Assembly: GCF_003149455.1 (NCBI RefSeq)
Contig: NZ_QFFK01000008.1
Span: 62,001-126,000 of the forward strand
From: Chitinophaga deserti
GTDB lineage: Bacteria; Bacteroidota; Bacteroidia; Chitinophagales; Chitinophagaceae
Direction: 5' to 3'
Length of the DNA: 64,000 nucleotides
The notes under the pieces were generated by a model. That model did no database searches. It worked only from the letters and a program-made list of their open reading frames with translations, and had not been told where the DNA came from. Both the position numbers and the translations under genes were made by a program. Below are positions 42,874 to 50,676 of this stretch, piece after piece (position 1 is the stretch's first letter; each line of letters opens with the position of its first letter).

Positions 42874-45080
42874 AAGTAATCTTCAGAATAGCCCGGCAGG
42901 AGCTGAGCCTCCTGTTTAACTCGCCGGTGGCATGGCTGATATTGATCGTATTCCCCATTCAGATAGGGGTGAATTTCCTGCATTACATCCAGATGATAGG
43001 CAGGGCACAGCGGATGGGGAACCACTTCAACGAAGTAACCGCCATGGTATATGCGGGCTTGCAGGAAGGGTTTTATCCCGGTGTGAAAAACACGCTTTAC
43101 TTCTATATTCCCCTGCTCACCATGGGCCTCATCAGCCGTGAACTGCACAGCGGGTCCATCAAGCTGTTATTATCATCTCCCATCAAAGTGAGAGATATTG
43201 TGCTGGGCAAATACATGGCTATGATGGGGTACGGCGCTTTACTGCTGGTGATCATCTGCCTCTATGGTGTGGCCGGGTCGTTCTTCATTACGGATATCGA
43301 CTGGTCGATATTGATTTCCGGCGCATTGGGCCTGTATCTGCTGATATGCGCTTATTCGGCTATCGGCCTGTTCATGTCTTCCCTCACCACTTACCAGGTG
43401 GTTGCGGCCATCAGTACGCTGGCCGTGCTGGCAGGACTTAACTTTGTTGGCGGGCTGTTTCAGGGTAATGATACCGTAAGGCATATCACTTACTTCATGT
43501 CTATAGCAGGCAGAACGGAACAGTTTATCTTCGGGCTGATCAGTACGCAGGACCTGGTGTACTTCTTCATTGTGATCGGCTTCTTCCTTGCCATTACCGG
43601 TATGCGGCTGCAGGATCAGCGGGAGGCACGCTCCACCTGGAAGCGTACAGCACGTTATCTGGGGCTTGTAGGCGCATGTTTCCTCATCGGTTATGTTAGC
43701 GCACTGCCCGCATTCACGGGCTATGTGGATATGACGGCTACCAAAACGCATACCCTCGGGCCACAAAGCCGGGAGCTGATCAAAACGATGGATGCACCAT
43801 TGAAAGTGACTACCTACGTGAATATCCTCGATGGTAATTACTATCTCGGTGCGCCGGAGAAGAAGAGTGAAGATGAACGCATCCTCACACCTTATCGCCG
43901 CTTCATGCCTGATATGGAAATGAAGTACGTGTACTACTACGATTTCTCCAATAACGAAGGCTTATACAAAAACTACCCCGGCGAAAGTGATGCCGCCATT
44001 GCTAAAAAAGTAGCCGATATCCAGGATCTCGACTACCGTAAAGTGCTGAAGCCGGAAGAGGTGAAGAAGACTATCGATCTCGGTCCGGAAGAGAACCGGC
44101 TGGTTCGTGTGCTGGAGTATGGCGATAAGCGTACTTTCCTCCGTTACTATAACGATCTTCGTATTTATCCATCCGAACAGGAGTTTACCGCAGCCCTGAA
44201 GCGCCTCATTACGCCTTCAGCCATCCCGGTGATCACTTTCCTCCGTGGAAACGGGGAGCGTAGCATTACCAAAGCAGGCGATGCGGAGTTCAGGATGTTC
44301 GTGAACGAACTCACTAACAGGGGAGCCCTCATCAACCAGGGCTTTGAAGTTGATACCGTGAATCTTACACAGGGAGATGTGCCTGCCACTACCAACGTGC
44401 TGGTGATTGCTGATCCTAAAACTGCTTTTCCCGCGGAAGTGCAGCAGAAGCTGGAGCAATACATCGCCAGCGGCAGAAACCTTTTTGTGATCACCGATCC
44501 GGGATCGCAGGAAATACTGAAGCCTTTGCTGCAGCAGCTGGATGTACAGCCTGGTGATGCACCGGTACTGGAAGAGAGCCGCGATTACGCGCCCGATTTC
44601 ATCCTCGCCCGCTTTACCGACAGTGCAGGCAGCATTGCTCCCCGCCTTGGCGGATATAAAGCCAATAACGGCGTGGTATCCATGGTAGGTACGGTAAGCC
44701 TGCGGTACGGACAGTCGAAAGGGTTCCATACCGTTCCCCTGCTGGCGGCAAAGAATAACGAAGCGCTGGCACTGGCGGCGGAGAGAAAAGTGGAAGGTAA
44801 AATGCAGCGGATCATTGTTACGGGTGATGCTGATTTTATGAGTTCAGGAGAGCTGGGGAGGCGCAAGCCCTACATCTGGAACCAGCCGCTTATTACAGAG
44901 ATATTCCGCTGGTTTACCTATGGCGACTTCCCCGTGAATACGGGCGCTATCAGATCAAAAGATGTGATCGATAGTGACGATAAAGGCATCCTCACCATGC
45001 GGATCATCTTCTTTGGGATGATCCCCGGCACGCTGCTGATTTTTGCGGCGGCGCTGCTACTGTACAGGAAGCGCAGATAG
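42870..45080 (+). CDS. GldF-GldG-type fusion: ABC permease plus auxiliary substrate-binding part
   Basis: Inner-membrane exporter subunit. Residues 1-240 are an ABC-2 permease with six helices (VAWLILIVFPIQIGVNFL, YIPLLTMGLISRELHSGSIKLLLSSP, core SGSIKLLLSSPI). A further helix near 265-285 (YLGLVGACFLIGYVSALPAF) starts the GldG-like part, a periplasmic ABC auxiliary domain (about 285-700) with VTTYVNILDG, ITFLRGNGERSI, and FVITDPGSQEILKPLLQQL, followed by a last helix at the C-terminus (IIFFGMIPGTLLIFAAALLLY). In Flavobacterium GldF and GldG are two proteins; here they form one chain of 736 residues. The ATPase gene overlaps it by 4 bases and no third subunit is nearby. Confidence 0.85.
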   Translation: MKVIFRIARQELSLLFNSPVAWLILIVFPIQIGVNFLHYIQMIGRAQRMGNHFNEVTAMVYAGLQEGFYPGVKNTLYFYIPLLTMGLISRELHSGSIKLLLSSPIKVRDIVLGKYMAMMGYGALLLVIICLYGVAGSFFITDIDWSILISGALGLYLLICAYSAIGLFMSSLTTYQVVAAISTLAVLAGLNFVGGLFQGNDTVRHITYFMSIAGRTEQFIFGLISTQDLVYFFIVIGFFLAITGMRLQDQREARSTWKRTARYLGLVGACFLIGYVSALPAFTGYVDMTATKTHTLGPQSRELIKTMDAPLKVTTYVNILDGNYYLGAPEKKSEDERILTPYRRFMPDMEMKYVYYYDFSNNEGLYKNYPGESDAAIAKKVADIQDLDYRKVLKPEEVKKTIDLGPEENRLVRVLEYGDKRTFLRYYNDLRIYPSEQEFTAALKRLITPSAIPVITFLRGNGERSITKAGDAEFRMFVNELTNRGALINQGFEVDTVNLTQGDVPATTNVLVIADPKTAFPAEVQQKLEQYIASGRNLFVITDPGSQEILKPLLQQLDVQPGDAPVLEESRDYAPDFILARFTDSAGSIAPRLGGYKANNGVVSMVGTVSLRYGQSKGFHTVPLLAAKNNEALALAAERKVEGKMQRIIVTGDADFMSSGELGRRKPYIWNQPLITEIFRWFTYGDFPVNTGAIRSKDVIDSDDKGILTMRIIFFGMIPGTLLIFAAALLLYRKRR

Positions 45081-45125
45081 CGCTGCTGTATCAAAATTGC
45101 GTTGTGATGTAAGTGGATATAAAAA

Positions 45126-45150
45126 CCGGCATGTTAGCAGGATATGCCGG
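45126..45150 (+). repeat. Small hairpin after the GldFG-type gene
   Basis: CCGGCAT (45126-45132) and ATGCCGG (45144-45150) pair perfectly around an 11-base loop. It stands 2 bases before a second, terminator-like hairpin, so the two may act together. Confidence 0.5.
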
Positions 45151-45152
45151 GG

Positions 45153-45188
45153 AAACGGCTGTGAATCATTGATTTGCAGCCGTTTTTG
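45153..45188 (+). terminator. Rho-independent terminator after the GldFG-type gene
   Basis: AAACGGCTG (45153-45161) pairs with CAGCCGTTT (45177-45185) and is followed by TTG TTT; the T run is TTTTT across the stem end. Confidence 0.8.
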
Positions 45189-45206
45189 TTTGTGTGCGCT
45201 GCCCCG

Positions 45207-45235
45207 GGTCAAAAAAACATGTAAATTGGTCAAAA
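45207..45235 (+). promoter_or_regulatory. Candidate AraC operator: GGTCAAAA direct repeat, 21-bp period
   Basis: GGTCAAAA at 45207-45214 and 45228-45235, same direction, exactly 21 bp apart. It lies 80 bases before the aldo/keto reductase gene and upstream of a -7 element. The AraC-family gene at the far end of this operon (49387-50259) is the natural candidate to bind it. Confidence 0.6.
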
Positions 45236-45265
45236 TGCATCTGGCAGAGGAGTGGTAAGGGGTGT

Positions 45266-45273
45266 TACATTTG
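45266..45273 (+). promoter_or_regulatory. -7 promoter element of the deoxysugar operon
   Basis: TACATTTG matches TAnnTTTG exactly, 41 bases before the first start codon. There is no TTTG 19-21 bases upstream, consistent with dependence on an activator at the GGTCAAAA repeat. Confidence 0.55.
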
Positions 45274-45314
45274 AGCAGACTGATAAACGGTATTAAAAGA
45301 AAATAATTCCCGGT

Positions 45315-46208
45315 ATGAATGTGGAGCGGCTCATATTAGGCACGGCGGGCATCGGTGGCATCTGGGGGCCGGTAGCCCCGGAAGCGTCGGTAGAAACAGT
45401 GCTGATGGCGTTGGAAGCTGGCATAAATGCGATTGATACTGCCCCGGCTTATGCCCATGCGGAAACGTATGTAGGAGAAGCCCTGAGGCAGTGGAAAGGG
45501 CCGATGCCAAGCGTCAGCTCCAAAGCCGGCCGCCTGAACGGCCTCACTGCTTACGATGGCCGGTACGACTATAGCCGTGATGCCATGTTCCGTAGTGTAA
45601 ACTACTCTCTCTCCACTTTGGGCCTCGGGGAACTGGATGTACTTTTTCTCCATGATCCAGCTCAGATACCGCAAAATGATTTCGGACAGGTAGTAAAGGT
45701 GATGGCAGAGCTGAAAGAGAAGGGCTATGCCCGCGCCATCGGTATTGGTGGTAACCCGCCTGAGTGGGCATGGCCCTGGTTACAGGATGGTACATTCAGC
45801 GTGCTGATGGAATATAACCGGCTGAATGCCTGTAATACCTCAGCTCTCAATACCTCACTTCCCAAATGTACTTCAGCCGGTGTAAGGTATTTTGCTGCCA
45901 GTCCGCTGAATATGGGTGTACTGGGTAGCGCCTATACCAGTTTCATGAAGCAGCCTCCTGAATGGCTGCCTGCATCAGATATGGCTGCTGCCGGAAGGCT
46001 CATGGCCTTAGCGGAAGCAGACGGCCTCGAACTACGAGCCCTGGCGCATCGTTTTCTCTTTACCGTTCCGGGTAATTTCAATATCGTTATCGGTCCGTCT
46101 AACCCGCAGCAGCTGCACAGTACCCTCCGCGATTTTGCTGCCGGAGTGCTGCCTGCACCGCTTTACCGGAAAATTCTGGATTACAGCAAGGATATCTCAT
46201 CACAATGA
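45315..46208 (+). CDS. Aldo/keto reductase, L-fucose (D-threo-aldose) dehydrogenase-like
   Basis: NAD(P)-dependent oxidoreductase of the AKR barrel fold. The catalytic tetrad is complete: Asp41 and Tyr46 (AIDTAPAYAHAE), Lys70 (SSKAGR) and His113 (FLHDP). The start MNVERLILGTAGIGG and the GRYDYSRDAMFRSVNYSL segment resemble D-threo-aldose 1-dehydrogenases, which oxidise L-fucose to its lactone. Its neighbours are an enolase-superfamily enzyme, a sodium symporter and a mutarotase of the rhamnose/fucose type, which fits oxidation of a 6-deoxyhexose as the first catabolic step (inference). The C-terminus FNIVIGPSNPQQL binds the cofactor phosphate region in the family. The stop overlaps the next start in an ATGA. 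Confidence 0.85.
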   Translation: MNVERLILGTAGIGGIWGPVAPEASVETVLMALEAGINAIDTAPAYAHAETYVGEALRQWKGPMPSVSSKAGRLNGLTAYDGRYDYSRDAMFRSVNYSLSTLGLGELDVLFLHDPAQIPQNDFGQVVKVMAELKEKGYARAIGIGGNPPEWAWPWLQDGTFSVLMEYNRLNACNTSALNTSLPKCTSAGVRYFAASPLNMGVLGSAYTSFMKQPPEWLPASDMAAAGRLMALAEADGLELRALAHRFLFTVPGNFNIVIGPSNPQQLHSTLRDFAAGVLPAPLYRKILDYSKDISSQ

Positions 46209-47377
46209 AAGCAATTAACGACCAAACCTTCCATATCGTCCGTGTACGTGTAAACGTATTGGAGCCTGTTCAGGCTGTAACACCCTTCCAGGATGCTACC
46301 ATGGGCCCATTCCTGACTTTCGGCCTCGCCGTTATATCTCTGGAAGATGAAAATGGCAACGTGGGCGAAGCGCCGGTATTCAGCAGTTATACCAATATTC
46401 TCGAATCCTGTTTCTTACCCATCCTCTTACATACCAAAGGCATGCCTTATAATGATCTGTACAGCAAGCTGTATTGGTCTATCCGTAATGAAGGCTTCCG
46501 TGGAGCAGCAGCAGCGATGCTGGGGCAGATCGATTTTGCGTTGCACGACCTTGCTGCCCGCCGTGCAGGCAAACCTTTGCACCGCTTCCTCGGTGCTGAG
46601 CGCGATCATGTGAAAATATACGGGAGCGGAGGCGGAACGAATTACACTTATGCCCAGTTGGAAACAGAAGTGAATTATTTTCTGGATAAAGGGGTAGATT
46701 GCTATAAGATGAAAATCGGTAAGGATTTTGGCGGCCGTCCGGCAGAAGATGCAGCGCGTGTGAAGTTCGTGCGCGAGCTGATAGGGCCTGATGTGGCACT
46801 GGCAGTAGATGTGAATCAGGTATGGGATTGTGATCAGGCGCTGCGCTTCCTCGATCTTACCGCTGCGCAGAACCTTGCCTGGATTGAAGAGCCGGTGCAT
46901 TCTGCAGGAATGGAACAGATACAACGCCTTTGCGCTGCAGCTCCGGTAAAAGTAGCTTTCGGAGAATCGGAGCGAACATCGCGGATGTTTCCTACCTTAC
47001 TGCACCTTGGAGTGAAGCATTTCCAGCCGGTGCCTACACAAATTGGTGGGATACGTGAGTGGGCTGAAGTGCGTGACCTGGCAGCACAGAACGGAACTGA
47101 TTTCTCTTCTGGCGGTTATTCTCTTTATACTGCAGGCCTGATGGCTACAGCTTCCGAAAGCTGCCGTGTGGAACATCTTTATTCCATCATGTCGGGCCTG
47201 GAACAATATTTCAGCGTACGTCCTGAATGGGACAAGGGGGGCTGGGCGCTGCCTGATATAGCAGGTGCCCCGGTACGGGTAGACTGGGCGTACTGGAAAC
47301 GCGCCGGAAAAGTAACCCGCTCAGTGGAATGGGATGCAGAGGGGATGGCGGCTTACCTGCCTAATGTCATTTTGTAA
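46205..47377 (+). CDS. Enolase-superfamily enzyme with KxK but no His-Asp dyad
   Basis: Probable acid-sugar dehydratase, epimerase or cycloisomerase. The N-terminal capping domain (1-130) is followed by the barrel with Lys168 and Lys170 (YKMKIG), Asp202 (DVNQVWD), Glu228-Glu229 (WIEEP) and Glu254 (FGESE) as metal ligands. In mandelate racemase relatives an Asp in the QPD strand pairs with a His further on; here the strand reads FQPVPTQIGG and the His position falls in FSSGGYSL, so both partners are missing and the enzyme must work with the KxK lysines. In this operon dehydration of an aldonate such as fuconate is the natural guess, but the missing dyad leaves the reaction open. It shares little with the dehydratase at 17669-18835. 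Confidence 0.8.
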   Translation: MKAINDQTFHIVRVRVNVLEPVQAVTPFQDATMGPFLTFGLAVISLEDENGNVGEAPVFSSYTNILESCFLPILLHTKGMPYNDLYSKLYWSIRNEGFRGAAAAMLGQIDFALHDLAARRAGKPLHRFLGAERDHVKIYGSGGGTNYTYAQLETEVNYFLDKGVDCYKMKIGKDFGGRPAEDAARVKFVRELIGPDVALAVDVNQVWDCDQALRFLDLTAAQNLAWIEEPVHSAGMEQIQRLCAAAPVKVAFGESERTSRMFPTLLHLGVKHFQPVPTQIGGIREWAEVRDLAAQNGTDFSSGGYSLYTAGLMATASESCRVEHLYSIMSGLEQYFSVRPEWDKGGWALPDIAGAPVRVDWAYWKRAGKVTRSVEWDAEGMAAYLPNVIL

Positions 47378-47396
47378 TGCATAAAAATGTAGCTAC

Positions 47397-48959
47397 TTGA
47401 ATATAACGCTGGAAGCATCTGACTATACTGTCCTGCTGCTCTATGTAGTGGCACTCCTGGCAGTGGGTTTTTATCTGAATAGCCGCAACCGGGAGGCCGG
47501 CCGCGACATCTTCCTCGGAGGGCGCTCGCTTTCCTGGTGGCAGATAGGTTTCTCTCTCTTTAGCGCCAACGCAGGGCCTTCCATGCTCGTGGGCTTCGCC
47601 AGCATAGGGTTCACACAGGGCATGGTGGGCAGTAACTTCGAATGGATGGCATGGTTCTTCATCTTCCTCCTGTCCATGTTCTTCCTTCCACATTATATTT
47701 CCACCAAAGTATATACCATGCCGCAGTTCCTGCTCGCCAGGTTCGGCAAACCATCCTATAATTTCCTCGTTATTTACAGTCTCATCTCCATCCTCATCGT
47801 ATGGCTGGGGTGCGCACTGTATGCCGGCGGCCTTATCATTTCCCAGATATTCGATATTTCGTTGTTGAGAGCCGTTGGTGTTGTTGCATTCATCGCAGCG
47901 AGCTTTACTGCGGTAGGCGGATTGAAGGCCGTTGTACGGACTGGCATCTTCCAGTCCTGCGTGATCATCCTCTCATCAATCATCCTCGTATACCTTGCGC
48001 TGAAAAAGGCGGGTGGAATCCAGGCACTGGTGAACGGTGCGCCGGCGCATTACTGGCAGTTGTTCAAACCCGCTTCGGACCCTGAATACTCTTGGGTGGC
48101 CATGGTATTAGGATACCCTGTGGTCGGGATTTATTACTGGTGTACGGATCAGACGATCGTGCAGAAGGTGCTGGCAGGGAGAGATATGAAAGAAGGGCAA
48201 TACGGCGCCATATTTATTGCCGCGCTGAAGATCTTCATGCCCTTCATTTTCATCTTCCCAGGTATCATCTGCTATGTGCTGTATAAAGACATGGCCCAGC
48301 CCGATAACGCTTACATCACCCTCGTGAGCCAGGTAATGCCGCATGGCTTCCTCGGCCTGTGCATAGCCGCGCTCATTGCCGCCCTGATAGACACGGTATC
48401 GAGCGGGCTTAATTCCTTCAGTACCGTATTCACACTCGATGTGCTGGCCCGCTTCCGGGATATGGATGAAAAGGCGAAGCGCCGGGCCGGGCAGTGGGTT
48501 ACCGTATTGGCGGCCGTGCTGGCAGTAGGCGTGGCTTACCTGTTTTCCCATTCAGGGAAAGGGTTCTTCGAACTAAGCCAGGGCATGGTATCCATCCTTG
48601 CACCGCCTTTGTCGGTTGTATTTGTGGGTGGTATATCCTGGAAACGGGTGAACCGCCAGGCGGCGGAAGCGGTGTTGTATGGGGGCGGACTGGTATGCCT
48701 GATCGTAGGAGCCTGTCACATCCTGAACTTCCCGTCGAAAGAGTTCTGGCCCCATTTCATGCTGTTGTCTTTTTACCTGTTTGTAGCGATGGCTGTAGTG
48801 CTGGTTGTGGTAACGTTGCTGACCAAGCCCCCGGAAATACAGGCACTGCCTTCGCTGATAGAAACCTGGCGCCGGGAGGGGCGTACTTCCCGCAGCGTTT
48901 GGATCTGGTGGGGAGTGCTGGCGGTTGTGATGTGCGCTATTTATATCTGTTTTGCCTGA
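47397..48959 (+). CDS. Sodium:solute symporter (SSS family)
   Basis: Second sodium-coupled symporter of the window, probably for the deoxysugar used by this operon. About 13-14 helices in 520 residues. Marks are DYTVLLLYVVALLAVGFYL, FSLFSANAGPSMLVGFASIG in helix 1-2, and ALIAALIDTVSSGLNSFSTVF, the sodium-site Ser pair region. The start is a TTG at 47397: the only upstream ATG (47387) is followed at once by a stop, and the frame is closed at 47382. It follows the enolase-superfamily gene by 19 bases and precedes the mutarotase by 16. The start is weak and may lower expression. Confidence 0.9.
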   Translation: MNITLEASDYTVLLLYVVALLAVGFYLNSRNREAGRDIFLGGRSLSWWQIGFSLFSANAGPSMLVGFASIGFTQGMVGSNFEWMAWFFIFLLSMFFLPHYISTKVYTMPQFLLARFGKPSYNFLVIYSLISILIVWLGCALYAGGLIISQIFDISLLRAVGVVAFIAASFTAVGGLKAVVRTGIFQSCVIILSSIILVYLALKKAGGIQALVNGAPAHYWQLFKPASDPEYSWVAMVLGYPVVGIYYWCTDQTIVQKVLAGRDMKEGQYGAIFIAALKIFMPFIFIFPGIICYVLYKDMAQPDNAYITLVSQVMPHGFLGLCIAALIAALIDTVSSGLNSFSTVFTLDVLARFRDMDEKAKRRAGQWVTVLAAVLAVGVAYLFSHSGKGFFELSQGMVSILAPPLSVVFVGGISWKRVNRQAAEAVLYGGGLVCLIVGACHILNFPSKEFWPHFMLLSFYLFVAMAVVLVVVTLLTKPPEIQALPSLIETWRREGRTSRSVWIWWGVLAVVMCAIYICFA

Positions 48960-48975
48960 TTTAAACCCGTTTTAT

Positions 48976-49386
48976 ATGCGTTTGCTCTTATTGACGATAT
49001 TATTGGCTGCGGGGATGTTTGCTGCCTGTAATCAGCCTGAAAAGCTGGTAGAAAAAGTATTTGTGGTGAACATAAAAGCAGGGGGCGACTCTTTGCAGGC
49101 GTATCTGCGGTACCATGAAGCCGTATGGCCCGAAGTGGAAGAGGGATTCCGGAAAGCAGGATATAAAAAGATCCGCATGTTTCGCAGCCAGCATACGATG
49201 GTAATGGTGATCACTGTTCCGGAAGGGGCCGACCTGGATGCAATGGGTAAAGCTGCCGAGGCCAGTAATCCCCGCTGTGCAGAATGGAACCGCCTTATGG
49301 CTGCCTATCAGGAAGGCGTGGCAGGTACATTACCCGGCCAAACATGGACGGAAGCAGCTTCGTTTTATGAATTCAGTAATAAGTAA
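48976..49386 (+). CDS. L-rhamnose/L-fucose mutarotase-family lipoprotein
   Basis: Interconverts the alpha and beta forms of a 6-deoxysugar. The start is ATG 48976 (MRLLLLTILL). A lipoprotein signal ends at Cys18 (GMFAAC), so the enzyme is anchored outside the cytoplasm, unlike the cytoplasmic RhaM and FucU enzymes. The mature part is the RhaM-like ferredoxin fold: LQAYLRYHEAVWPEVEEGFRKAGYKK (core YLRYHEAVWPEV, with the His of the active site), IRMFRSQHTMVMVITV, and AEWNRLMAAYQEGV with the family Trp. 136 residues. It closes the deoxysugar operon, and its stop abuts the stop of the converging AraC gene with no gap. Confidence 0.85.
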   Translation: MRLLLLTILLAAGMFAACNQPEKLVEKVFVVNIKAGGDSLQAYLRYHEAVWPEVEEGFRKAGYKKIRMFRSQHTMVMVITVPEGADLDAMGKAAEASNPRCAEWNRLMAAYQEGVAGTLPGQTWTEAASFYEFSNK

Positions 49387-50259
49387 TTACGGATTGGCAG
49401 GTGCATCATACTGCCGCATGAAATCCCTGGGTGAAAGACCCTTTACTTCCTTGAAGTGTTTGTTGAAGTTCGAAAGATTGTTATACCCGCTCATATAACA
49501 CGCCTCTGTAACATTGTGCTTCTTCTCCAGCAGCAGCTTGGCTGCATGGCCAATACGTACTTCCTTCACAAAATCAATGAGCGTACGGTTGGTACGTGCC
49601 TTAAAATAACGGCAGAAGCCCGCGGTAGACATGGGGAGTATGTCTGCCACTGCTTTCAGTGATATCTCTTCCCTGAAATTCTGGAATATATAATCGAATA
49701 CCTTATTGATTTTCTGTGCTTCGCCGGATGTGCTTACTGCATTATAATAGGGTGATGATAATACCTTTGCGTTTTCTGCATTGGCCAGTGTGTCCAGCAG
49801 GCTGAGCATGAGTGCTACGCGTGCCATGCCAGACGAGAAAAGCATTTGCTGCATGATAAGTTTTGCAGACTGGATGGTTTGTCCGGAAAAGGAGACCCCT
49901 TTCGCCGCGCGTTCGAAAAGTTCATTGATCTGCCGGGCTTCCGGCTTTTCCAGTAACTGCTGCCCGAGGAAGTCGGGGAAGAAGTGGATAACAGTTGCCT
50001 GTGGTGTGAGCATTGGATCCACCGTGGTATAATATTGCCAGCAATGTGGTAAATAGCTGCCCAACAGCACCAGCTCCGTGCCCGAAAAGTCTTCTATATG
50101 ATCCCCGATAAATCTTTTACCACTGCAATTTTCTAATAAGGCTATTTCGAAATTGACATGCGACCTCAGTGTGGCGTATTTCTTTATCTCTAATATATCC
50201 GAGCGGACGGTGAAAGACTGGTCCGGCGGGAATGTGAAATTCTCATATATGTATTGCAT
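49387..50259 (-). CDS. AraC-family transcriptional regulator with cupin-like sensor domain
   Basis: Paralogue of the regulator at 25459-26352. Residues about 30-105 form the cupin-like sensor (NFEIALLENCSGKRFIGDHI core, LVLLGSYLPHCWQYY), and the last 100 the DNA-binding part: ISLKAVADILPMSTAGFCRYF and VTEACYMSGYNNLSNFNKHF, ending SPRDFMRQY. It stands between two sugar-related units: tail to tail with the deoxysugar operon (45315-49386) and divergent from the secreted glycosidase-like pair (50677-55580), so it may control both. The GGTCAAAA repeat at 45207-45235 is its most likely target. Confidence 0.92.
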   Translation of the reverse strand: MQYIYENFTFPPDQSFTVRSDILEIKKYATLRSHVNFEIALLENCSGKRFIGDHIEDFSGTELVLLGSYLPHCWQYYTTVDPMLTPQATVIHFFPDFLGQQLLEKPEARQINELFERAAKGVSFSGQTIQSAKLIMQQMLFSSGMARVALMLSLLDTLANAENAKVLSSPYYNAVSTSGEAQKINKVFDYIFQNFREEISLKAVADILPMSTAGFCRYFKARTNRTLIDFVKEVRIGHAAKLLLEKKHNVTEACYMSGYNNLSNFNKHFKEVKGLSPRDFMRQYDAPANP

Positions 50260-50676
50260 ATGCAGCTATAACGTTGATCCTGTCCTGGAAAAAATCACTG
50301 TTCGTATGGAATAAATGTACCCAAATATACTGAATTGCAGCATGTTTCCGCAATTGGTGGCGGTTGATACGGTTGATTTTACATGAGTGCAAAAAAAGCA
50401 TAGTTAATAGTCAAATTTAGGGTGGTGGAGGGAAGCGTAATGTTGGACTTTTAGGTAGTTGCTAACAGGTACGGGGTTTCTCATCAGCCGAAAGGAGCTG
50501 TTGGTCATTTTTCCACCTATACAATTCCATGTAAGAATCAATCAAAATCAAAGCGCTGGATACAGGGTTCTGCGTAACGGACTGGATGCTACGGTAAAAG
50601 CGGGATGAGGGCCGGACCTTTCAATCACTCGCAGTAACAATTCAAAGATCAGATATATTTCATTTCAACAGAAAGT
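50260..50676. other. Divergent promoter region of the second AraC gene
   Basis: 417 bases without a gene. A tandem direct repeat CGGTTGAT occurs at 50361-50368 and 50370-50377 (9-base period). GTGCAAAA (from 50387) and AGTCAAAT (50409-50416) resemble the GGTCAAAA half site but are 22, not 21, bases apart. Promoters for both directions must be here, but no clear TAnnTTTG was found. Confidence 0.4.

Noticed and set aside
50387..50416. GTGCAAAA / AGTCAAAT as a second operator of the AraC gene
   Set aside because: The two parts differ in several bases and their period is 22, not 21; kept only as a remark.
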